64,000 nucleotides of DNA. It comes from Flavonifractor porci (GTDB taxonomy: Bacteria > Bacillota > Clostridia > Oscillospirales > Oscillospiraceae). The stretch lies in contig NZ_JBBHLB010000016.1 of NCBI RefSeq assembly GCF_037572415.1, positions 16,071 to 80,070 on the forward strand, given 5' to 3'. The notes below the pieces were generated by a model. It ran no database searches. It was not told where the DNA came from and saw nothing but the letters and a program-made list of their open reading frames with translations. Of this stretch, positions 32,742 to 39,491 are shown piece after piece (position 1 is the stretch's first letter; each line of letters opens with the position of its first letter). The translations under genes and the position numbers were made by a program.

Positions 32742-34631
32742 TCAGATCAGGGCGGGGAGCAGATTCAGTTTGCACAGCAGGGTGCAGGTCAGGGCGGCGG
32801 CTTCCTCGCGGGTGGTGGCTCCGGCGGGATCGATCTCACCGGGGGCGGCCCAAAGCAGGCCGTCCTCATCCTGTGCCAGCAGCCATACCGATTCCCAGGA
32901 CCAGGAGGAATAGTTCTGATAATCAGCAGATGCCGCTGTTGGCCTGTCCTGCCAGTTCTGGATCAGATCCAGATCCAGCCTCCTGCCTAGGCGGGACAGG
33001 ATGGTGATGAACTGCTCGTGGCTCACCGGATCGTTGGGGGCGAAGCGGCCTCCCCCTATACCGTTTACCAGCCCCATGGCGGCCAGAGCATTGACAGCGG
33101 GGCCGTACCAATCGTCCATGGACACGTCGGTAAAGGCGCTTTCCCCTTTCGGTACCTTGCAGTTCAGGGCCTGTGCCAGCAGGGTGCAGAGCTGTCCGCG
33201 GGTCAGAGATTCCGTGGGACGATAGGTGCCGTCTCCCGCGCCCAGTACCACGCCGTAGGTGGCCAGCAGGCCGATCTCGTCGGCGTAGGGGGACTGGGCG
33301 GTATCGGAGAACCCCCGGTGGTCATAGTCGCTGAGGCCGCAGGCGGCTGCCAGATGAGTGGCGCTGGTGGCCTCCCAGCCGTCGCCGGTACCTGTCCGCA
33401 GCAGGATTCCGTCGGGCAGAGCCTCCAGCAGCGCGGTAAAGGCAGCGCGGTAGGGGGCGGAGCAGGCCTGCTCCAGATCGATGTACCAGGCGCCGTTCAG
33501 ATCAATGCGTGCTGTACCGGAGGTGTCCCCCTGAGGCTCTGGACTGGAGAGAAGCACGGCAGCTTCGTCTGCCAGAGACGGGTCCAGCAGCAGGTGCGGC
33601 ATCACGCCGATGGTGTCGTTGCTGGTACCTGCGGGGCCGAAAAAGCGATAGGCGGTCATTTTCAGAGCGTCGCCCTCGGAGAAAAAGGCAGGAAAGAGGG
33701 TGCTGTCCAACAGGATCTGAGCGACTCCTTTTCCGTAGGTGCGATCCCCCACCAGAAGGCCGGAACCGGTATCACGGATGGCGGAGGCAAACAGCTCGGA
33801 GGCGCTGGCCGAATAGAAGTTGGTCAGGACGATGAGCGGTTCATCGGTGATCTGGGCGCTCTGACTGCCCTGAGCACTGATGGAGCCGTCTCCTGCCAAC
33901 ATATAGACCAGTTGATCATTGGGGCCGGCAAAATAGCTGATGGTGTTGAGGGCGGCGGTCACTTCTCCGCCTCCATTGTTGCGCAGATCCATGATCCAGT
34001 GGTCGGCCTGCCTGCCATAGGTCTCCAAACCCTCCTGCACATGACCGGCGGTTTCAGGACCAAAGGCATCACAGGCCACATAGCCAATGTGGTCCTCCCA
34101 CAGCTGGGTATAGGCGGTGGGAACCACAAAGGCGCAGCGGGTCAGAGTGACGGTGTGGGCCTGGCCGTCCCGCAGGTAGGTCAGCTGGAAGGAGGTCCCC
34201 ACCTCGCCGCCCAGCAGAGCGGAGGCCTGGTCCAGACCGATTCCTGCCAAAGACTGGCCGTCTATAGCGGTGATCACGTCTCCCGCCAGCAGACCGCCCG
34301 CCTCTGCGGCGGAGCCGGGGATCACACGGACCACCAGCAGACCGGTGTCAGCCAGCTGGATGGAGACGCCGGCGCCCACCAGCTCAGAGTCGGAGAGAGA
34401 GGCTTGAAAGGCGGCATAGTCTTCGGCGGTCAAATATTCGGTGTAGGGATCTCCGAGGGCCCGGATGAGTCCGGGCATATCCGTTTGTTCAAATACCTGG
34501 TCGGGAAGAGGGTCCAGGTAGTACCAGTTCAGCAGCGTCAGAGCCTGAGAGGGATTGAGGGCCTGAGCGGCGGTTGTCAGCAAAAGGGTTGCGGCCAGTC
34601 CGACGGCCGGCAGGCGAAAACGAAGTTTCAT
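32742..34631 (-). CDS. secreted S41 (CtpA-like) peptidase with PDZ and SLH repeats
   Basis: 629 residues. A signal peptide (about 1-24, cleaved near AQA) is followed by the CtpA cap, a PDZ domain (about 85-165: VGAGVSIQLADTGLLVVRV, GSAAEAGGLLAGDVITAIDG) and the S41 core with the nucleophile in NFYSASASELFASAIRD and the lysine in YGKGVAQ. Three S-layer-homology repeats follow (about 455-620: FSDTAQSPYADEIGLLATYG, FTDVSMDDWYGPAVNALAAM), which bind the protein to cell-wall polymers. It is a wall-attached processing protease. GGGAGG precedes the ATG. Confidence 0.9.
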   Translation of the reverse strand: MKLRFRLPAVGLAATLLLTTAAQALNPSQALTLLNWYYLDPLPDQVFEQTDMPGLIRALGDPYTEYLTAEDYAAFQASLSDSELVGAGVSIQLADTGLLVVRVIPGSAAEAGGLLAGDVITAIDGQSLAGIGLDQASALLGGEVGTSFQLTYLRDGQAHTVTLTRCAFVVPTAYTQLWEDHIGYVACDAFGPETAGHVQEGLETYGRQADHWIMDLRNNGGGEVTAALNTISYFAGPNDQLVYMLAGDGSISAQGSQSAQITDEPLIVLTNFYSASASELFASAIRDTGSGLLVGDRTYGKGVAQILLDSTLFPAFFSEGDALKMTAYRFFGPAGTSNDTIGVMPHLLLDPSLADEAAVLLSSPEPQGDTSGTARIDLNGAWYIDLEQACSAPYRAAFTALLEALPDGILLRTGTGDGWEATSATHLAAACGLSDYDHRGFSDTAQSPYADEIGLLATYGVVLGAGDGTYRPTESLTRGQLCTLLAQALNCKVPKGESAFTDVSMDDWYGPAVNALAAMGLVNGIGGGRFAPNDPVSHEQFITILSRLGRRLDLDLIQNWQDRPTAASADYQNYSSWSWESVWLLAQDEDGLLWAAPGEIDPAGATTREEAAALTCTLLCKLNLLPALI

Positions 34632-34670
34632 AGTACGCCTCCCATAATATTATGTAACCCTATTTTAGTG

Positions 34671-34707
34671 CAAAGTGGGGACGGGTGCAAGGCCCGTCCC
34701 CACTTTG
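34671..34707. terminator. hairpin between the S41 gene and the ABC exporter operon
   Basis: CAAAGTGGGGACGGG pairs perfectly with CCCGTCCCCACTTTG (15 bp). It lies 11 nt past the permease stop and upstream of the S41 gene. It lacks a clear T-run, so termination strength is uncertain. Confidence 0.6.
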
Positions 34708-34717
34708 TAGCAATTTG

Positions 34718-36307
34718 TCATTTTTCCTCCAGATTGCGGAACAATACCGGTCCCTGACGCATGAGCGCCAGAAAGGAGAGGACCGCCGCTGCGGCCAGGA
34801 TAACGGCGTATACCAGCAGCAGACCAATGCTGCCCAGCGGTTCCAGGAAAAAGAACCACAGCAGGAAAAACAGCAGAACCAGAACCATGGGCAGGAAAGT
34901 GGACAGCATGGCGGCGGCCGACTGCTTGACCACCACGGCATCGTTGACGGCGTCCAGCTTGGGGAAGTGGAGGTTGATCCACAGCCCGAAGGGGGCGCAC
35001 ATCAGGGCGAAGAGTAATCCGTCAACCAGCAGGAGTAGCCACTCCGCCGGGGTCAGTACAAAGGCCAGACAGAGCATGAACCACCCCACTGCCAGGCAGG
35101 GCAGGATGACCAGCAGCTGGAAAGCTGCCTTCATGCCCAGAATGGTGGTCACCGGCACGGGGGCGCACTGAAGCAGCCAGAGCTGCTTGCCCTCCAGGCT
35201 GATGGAGGAGCCGGTGATGGCAACGGTGGACAGACAGAACGCGATGCCTGCCAGCAGCAGGGGGGCCAGAGCCAGACCGTCAGCCATCTCCAAAAATTGT
35301 GCGATGGATTCCCGGTAGATCAGAGCGGCTACCCCGGCGCCAGGCAGCAGGAGCAGACCGATGCCGGTGTTGAATACGTAACTGGGAGTGCCGAACCACC
35401 GGCGGGCCTCTTTCCGCAGCAGGGCGCCCCGCTGGCTGGAGGAGGACAGCTTGCCCAGCTTATAATCCGAGCGGGTCCGGTGGGTGGACAGCCGGGTGAT
35501 GATGGCCTTATACTGCCAGGCCAACAGCCACACTACTGCCAGGAAGGGGATCAGGCACAGGGCCCACAGCGCCGCCAGCTGGAGCGGATTTCCGCCGCTC
35601 ACCCCCTCTGCCAGCAGCAGGAAGGGGCGGCCCCAGCCCTGGAAGAAGGACTGGATGGCGGGAGCGGCATTTTCCATGTTGTTGGCAGCGGCGCTCAGCC
35701 AGAAGGAACCCACCAGAATCAGGGCCAGCAGGAGCAGCTGGAGCAGGGTGGAGGCCAGGGCCTTCCGGGAAAACCGGCCGGACAGCCAGGCCAGCACAAA
35801 GCCTATAATGAGGGTGAGCAGGGTGGGCAGCAGGTTGAGAAAGAGGGCGGAAACCAGCAGCAGCGGGAGCACTACCCAGCCACCCGGCCCGCCGTACCAC
35901 AGATAGATCACCCCGGCGGGGAGGAGCACAAAGAGTGTGGACACCAGGTTCTCCAGATAGAGTGCCAGGGTACGGGAGAGCATGAGGATAAAGGGAGAGA
36001 TGGGCAGGGAGAGCATCAGATCATTGTCCTTGGCTCCATATACCACGCCCTGGGCTGCGAAGAGGGAGAAAAAGAAACCCAGTAGGACCGCCACCAGGGA
36101 CATGAGCACCAGCAGCAGGGGCAGGGCACCCACCGCCGCCAGCTGTCCGGCCAGCAGGGAACTGTACACCCCGGAGATATAGAGCGACAACCCGGCCAGA
36201 AGGGCCAGGGCGCCTATGCCAGAGAAGGAGCGCTTCTTTCGGCCCACCCGCATGGCGGAGAGCAGGGCCCGGAAATTCAGCTTCAGCAGGGCGAGAAATT
36301 TAGCCAT
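34718..36307 (-). CDS. ABC-2 type exporter permease
   Basis: 529 residues with about twelve membrane helices (for example LALLAGLSLYISGVYSSLLA, LPLLLVLMSLVAVLLGFFFS, and a C-terminal FLPMVLVLLFFLLWFFF). It is the double-length permease type that pairs with a single ATPase. The substrate is unknown. The ATG at 36307 overlaps the ATPase stop by 8 nt (ATGGCTAA). Confidence 0.82.
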   Translation of the reverse strand: MAKFLALLKLNFRALLSAMRVGRKKRSFSGIGALALLAGLSLYISGVYSSLLAGQLAAVGALPLLLVLMSLVAVLLGFFFSLFAAQGVVYGAKDNDLMLSLPISPFILMLSRTLALYLENLVSTLFVLLPAGVIYLWYGGPGGWVVLPLLLVSALFLNLLPTLLTLIIGFVLAWLSGRFSRKALASTLLQLLLLALILVGSFWLSAAANNMENAAPAIQSFFQGWGRPFLLLAEGVSGGNPLQLAALWALCLIPFLAVVWLLAWQYKAIITRLSTHRTRSDYKLGKLSSSSQRGALLRKEARRWFGTPSYVFNTGIGLLLLPGAGVAALIYRESIAQFLEMADGLALAPLLLAGIAFCLSTVAITGSSISLEGKQLWLLQCAPVPVTTILGMKAAFQLLVILPCLAVGWFMLCLAFVLTPAEWLLLLVDGLLFALMCAPFGLWINLHFPKLDAVNDAVVVKQSAAAMLSTFLPMVLVLLFFLLWFFFLEPLGSIGLLLVYAVILAAAAVLSFLALMRQGPVLFRNLEEK

Positions 36308-37019
36308 GCCCGTCTCCCTCCAGTTCCAGGAACACGTCCTCCAGGGTGGAGTCTCCCACCAGTTCAGCAGTATTGCCCATACGGATCAGCTTGCCCTGTT
36401 TGATGATAGCCACCCGATGGCACAGCTTTTCAGCCACCTCCAGCACGTGGGTGGAGAAGAATACCGCGCTGCCGGCGGCGCACAGCTCCGCCCAGAACAG
36501 TTTGAGCAGGTGGGCCGCCGACGGGTCCAGGCCCACGAAGGGCTCGTCCAAAATGAGCAGCTTGGGCTGGCGGATGAGGGCGGAGATGAGGGCCAGCTTC
36601 TGCTTCATGCCGTGGGAGTAGCTGCCGATGGGGCTGCCCAGATTGCCGGTGAGCTGAAAAGCATCGCCGTACCTGGCGATGAGATTCTGACGGGTATCCC
36701 CGGAGATCTCGTATAGATCGGCGATGAAATTGAGAAACTGGATGCCGGTGAGAAATTCATAGAGGTCGGGGTTGTCGGGCAGGAAGGCGGTGACCTTCTT
36801 GGCGGCCAGGGCGTCGGTGCGGACGTTGTGCCCGTCAATGGTGATGGTGCCCTCTGTAAAGTCCATGACGCCGGCCACCGCCCGAAGGGTGGTAGTCTTA
36901 CCCGCGCCGTTGTGGCCGATGAACCCGAAGATCTCACCGGGAGAAACATGGAGGCTCAGGTCGTCCACCGCCCGCTTGCCACCGGGATAGGTCTTGGAAA
37001 AGCGTTCGATGTGCAGCAT
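36300..37019 (-). CDS. ABC transporter ATP-binding protein
   Basis: 239 residues. Walker A GHNGAGKTT is at about 37-45, the Q-loop in TAFLPDNPDLYEF, a signature SHGMKQKLALISALIRQ, and Walker B LLILDEPFVGLDPSAA. It drives the downstream permease. GGAGGG lies before the ATG, which is 3 nt after the YbjQ stop. The run MerR-YbjQ-ATPase-permease is a single minus-strand operon, so the exporter is likely under MerR control. Confidence 0.92.
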   Translation of the reverse strand: MLHIERFSKTYPGGKRAVDDLSLHVSPGEIFGFIGHNGAGKTTTLRAVAGVMDFTEGTITIDGHNVRTDALAAKKVTAFLPDNPDLYEFLTGIQFLNFIADLYEISGDTRQNLIARYGDAFQLTGNLGSPIGSYSHGMKQKLALISALIRQPKLLILDEPFVGLDPSAAHLLKLFWAELCAAGSAVFFSTHVLEVAEKLCHRVAIIKQGKLIRMGNTAELVGDSTLEDVFLELEGDGHG

Positions 37020-37022
37020 GGC

Positions 37023-37340
37023 TTATCCCTCCAGAATTTTGACGGCGGTGCCGTAGGCGGTGATCTCCGCCGCCCCCTGCATGATAGAGGCGGAAGTATA
37101 GCGTACGCCCACCACAGCGTCGGCCCCCATGGCCTCGGCGTCATCCACCATGCGCTTGGTGGCGATCTGGCGGGCCTCGGTGAGCATTTTGGTGTAGCTC
37201 TCGATCTCTCCGCCAACCAAGGTCTTCATACCAGCCATAAAGTCCTTGCCGAAATGCTTGGACTGGACCACGCTGCCCTTGACGATACCAAGGGCCTGGA
37301 TCTCTTTGCCGGGGATGTACTCAATATTTAGAAGCAGCAT
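37023..37340 (-). CDS. YbjQ family (DUF74) heavy-metal-binding-domain protein
   Basis: 105 residues forming the pentameric YbjQ fold: YIPGKEIQALGIVKGSVVQS, then the helix ARQIATKRMVDDAEAMGADA, and VVGVRYTSASIMQGAAEITA. The function is not settled. The ATG at 37340 lies inside the end of the MerR gene (20-nt overlap), with GGAGGAG upstream. Confidence 0.9.
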   Translation of the reverse strand: MLLLNIEYIPGKEIQALGIVKGSVVQSKHFGKDFMAGMKTLVGGEIESYTKMLTEARQIATKRMVDDAEAMGADAVVGVRYTSASIMQGAAEITAYGTAVKILEG

Positions 37341-37971
37341 TTTCTTCTCCTCCTTGAATTTGTTTGATGCGCTGGATCAGAGCCAGCAGAACCCCGATGA
37401 TGAACACAGCCGGGATGAGGGTGAGCGCCACCACCACCGGCAGCGGGGGCGCTTCGGTGGGGAAGGCCACGGCGGCCCACACCAGCAGAGCCATGACGCC
37501 GCCCATCAGAACCACGAACAGCAGGGCGCATACCACCGGGGGGATGTAGTGGGTGACGGTATCTTTTTTATGGATGTTCACAAAGCGAGTCCCCTCTCCT
37601 TCCATACGCTCCATTTCCGACAGCCACCGGTCCGCGTCCAGATCGGCCAGCTGCTGGCCGGCGTCGGCCAATGTCTGGCACAGGGTCCGGATGGTGGCCA
37701 GGTTGGCCTGCTCCCGCTCCAGCTGGATGATGTGCCGCAGCAGACCATCGTCCAGGGTCAGGATGCCCTGCTGCATTTTTCGGATCTCCTCCATGGGTAC
37801 GTCCAGTTTGCGCAGCAGCTTGATCTTGCGCAGGGCCTCCACATCGGCTTCGGTGTAGTCCCGGTAGCCGTTGTCCGCATTTCGTCCGGGGTTCAGCAGC
37901 CCCTCTTTTTCATAAAAGCGGATGTTGCGCTTGGTGACGCCCACCAGCTGCTCCACCTCGTTTATTTTCAC
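37321..37971 (-). CDS. MerR family transcriptional regulator with membrane tail
   Basis: 216 residues. The winged helix-turn-helix KINEVEQLVGVTKRNIRFYE opens the protein, with the MerR wing NADNGYRDYTEADV and a coiled-coil dimerisation helix (about 75-125). Two hydrophobic segments (about 140-165 and 175-198) place the C-terminus in the membrane, unusual for MerR and suggestive of sensing membrane stress or the exporter. The start is GTG at 37971 after GGAGGTGAG. Confidence 0.85.
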   Translation of the reverse strand: MKINEVEQLVGVTKRNIRFYEKEGLLNPGRNADNGYRDYTEADVEALRKIKLLRKLDVPMEEIRKMQQGILTLDDGLLRHIIQLEREQANLATIRTLCQTLADAGQQLADLDADRWLSEMERMEGEGTRFVNIHKKDTVTHYIPPVVCALLFVVLMGGVMALLVWAAVAFPTEAPPLPVVVALTLIPAVFIIGVLLALIQRIKQIQGGEENAASKY

Positions 37972-37995
37972 ACCCCTCACCTCCAACGTTAACAG

Positions 37996-38024
37996 GGTAT
38001 ACCCTCTACCAGGTGCAAAGTCAA
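37996..38024 (-). promoter_or_regulatory. promoter and likely operator of the MerR operon
   Basis: TTGACT (38024-38019) and TATACC (38001-37996) with a 17-nt spacer. The spacer contains CACCTGGTAGAGGGT, which has the look of a MerR-type dyad lying between the two boxes, so autoregulation is likely. Confidence 0.5.
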
Positions 38025-38093
38025 GAAAAAAATACGATGTTGTACATATTCCCACGGCTGACGGACATAATGGAGGGAAAGGAGGCGCGTACC

Positions 38094-38537
38094 ATGGACA
38101 TGACCAATGAGGAGTACAGCCGCTATGTGGCCGGGATGGCAAAGCCCTCTCCCCTGTGGAAGGATCTGATCTGGGCCTTTCTGGTGGGCGGTTTGATCTG
38201 TACCCTGGGACAGGGTTTGAGCGACCTGTACCAGAGCTGGGGGGTCGATAAGACCGACGCGGGGACGGCGGTGTCCGTCACGCTGATTTTCCTTTCCGCC
38301 TTTTTCACCGCCCTGGGGTGGTTTGACAAGCTGGCCCAGCACGCCGGAGCAGGTACCCTGGTGCCCATCACCGGCTTTGCCAACGCGGTAGCCTCTCCCG
38401 CTCTGGAATTCAAAAATGAGGGATTGGTGCTGGGGGTAGGCGCCCGGATGTTTATCATTGCCGGGCCGGTTATCGTCTACGGCCTGGTGGCCAGCGTGAT
38501 CTACGGGATGATCCTGGTGCTTCTGGGTTATGGCTAA
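38094..38537 (+). CDS. spoVAC: stage V sporulation protein AC
   Basis: 147 residues, the normal SpoVAC length. LIWAFLVGGLICTLGQGLSD, then AGAGTLVPITGFANAVASPA and EFKNEGLVLGVGARMF match the family closely. It is part of the inner-spore-membrane channel that moves dipicolinic acid. AAAGGAGG precedes the ATG at 38094. No spoVAD or spoVAE lies next to it in this window, so it is either an orphan copy or separated from the operon. Confidence 0.92.
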   Translation: MDMTNEEYSRYVAGMAKPSPLWKDLIWAFLVGGLICTLGQGLSDLYQSWGVDKTDAGTAVSVTLIFLSAFFTALGWFDKLAQHAGAGTLVPITGFANAVASPALEFKNEGLVLGVGARMFIIAGPVIVYGLVASVIYGMILVLLGYG

Positions 38538-38596
38538 TCTGCTACAAGGCGGCAAAAGGGAGAAATAAAAAATAGTATAAAACAAACAAAAAAGAC

Positions 38597-38625
38597 TTGA
38601 CAAACGGCATACCGAATAGTATACT
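38597..38625 (+). promoter_or_regulatory. promoter of the structured RNA at 38.6 kb
   Basis: TTGACA, a 17-nt spacer and TATACT: near-consensus, with no protein gene downstream. Confidence 0.8.
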
Positions 38626-38631
38626 AAAGCC

Positions 38632-38955
38632 AGAAAGAAAGAGGTGAACCCAATGGGCTAGTAAAGTCCAAATCATCAAAGCCTCAACGCAAAAGGAAAA
38701 GGAACGGTTCGTTTTAGGCAACACGTGTTCCCAACAAACTCATTGAAGCGAGGAGACCCGGAAACCTCAGATGCGAAGTTCGCTGAAGACGGAAATCAGG
38801 GTAGTACGTTGCAGGAGACAGTGATCCAGGCGAATCCCAAAACCGAGTCCTTCCCAATGCGTGGCAAATCTATAGAAAGTAGAGGTAGACCAAGTGATTG
38901 AACCCCAGATCGAAAAGTAGCCCCCCGGTCACGATGGATGGCCGGGGGGTTGTGC
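38632..38955 (+). ncRNA. structured non-coding RNA (possibly raiA-type)
   Basis: About 320 nt between a near-consensus promoter and a strong terminator, with no ribosome site plus frame of any length. Near its 5' end is AGGTGAACCCAATGGGCTAG, followed by several short self-complementary pieces (GGAGACCCGGAAACCTC, GGTAGTACGTTGC). The 5' end looks to me like the raiA RNA motif of Firmicutes, an abundant RNA linked to sporulation and aggregation, but I cannot verify this. It is not a tRNA, tmRNA or typical RNase P RNA. Its place beside spoVAC is compatible with a sporulation-related role. Confidence 0.55.
38921..38949 (+). terminator. terminator of the structured RNA
   Basis: CCCCCCGGTCA pairs with TGGCCGGGGGG (one wobble), followed by TTGTGCTGTTT. 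Confidence 0.75.
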
Positions 38956-38985
38956 TGTTTCTGGGTAAAATGTGGTAAACCTCTC

Positions 38986-39030
38986 AATATAAATTGTCCC
39001 CCCGGCATTACCGGGGGGACAATTTATATT
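38986..39030. terminator. 20-bp perfect hairpin between the RNA and pheT
   Basis: The two 20-nt arms are fully complementary around loop CATTA, with AT-rich ends (AATATAAATTG) and a GC core (CCCCCCGG). It is U-rich after the GC core on both strands, so it can stop pheST transcripts and read-through from the RNA. Confidence 0.8.
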
Positions 39031-39039
39031 TCTGGGAAT

Positions 39040-39491
39040 TTAGCGCAGCACGGCACCCAGTTCCTTCTCCAGGGCGGTCAAGATGCTCTTCACGTCCTCA
39101 TCGGCCATTCCCTCAAACGCTTTGCGTTTGAGGGGCCCATGGGCAGATTAAATTTGCGCGGCGGAAGTAAATTCCGCCTTGCGCCAAGGTCCCGGCCGTA
39201 GCCGGGACACTTGTACATGCTGCCGCGCGGACCCCGCTGTGCGGGGACGAGGAGGCCGAATAACCTCAGCGCAGCACAGCACCCAGTTCCTTCTCCAGGG
39301 TGGTCAAGATGCTCTTCACGTCCTCATCGGCCATTCCCTCAAACGCTTTGCGTTTGAGGGGCCCATGGGCAGATTAAATTTGCGCGGCGGAAGTAAATTC
39401 CGCCTTGCGCCAAGGTCCCGGCCGTAGCCGGGACACTTGTACGTGCTGCCGCGCGGACCCCGCTGTGCGGGGACGAGGAGGCCGAATAACC
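39040..39491. repeat. two extra tandem 226-bp copies of the pheT tail plus palindromic segment
   Basis: The unit consists of about 65 bp equal to the last codons and stop of pheT and about 160 bp of hairpin-rich sequence (CCTCAAACGC-TTT-GCGTTTGAGG, GGCGGAAG...CCGCC, CCCGGCC...GCCGGG). Units begin at 39040 and 39266, and the real pheT end begins at 39492, exactly 226 bp apart. The first copy has a few changes (stop TAA instead of TGA); the second is nearly identical. The pattern suggests insertion of a palindromic element into the pheT end, followed by tandem duplication that left one intact gene. Confidence 0.85.

Noticed and set aside
38986..39030. CRISPR or clustered repeat array
   Set aside because: The repeats at 38.99-39.49 kb are one hairpin and three long tandem copies of the pheT end, not short spaced repeats.
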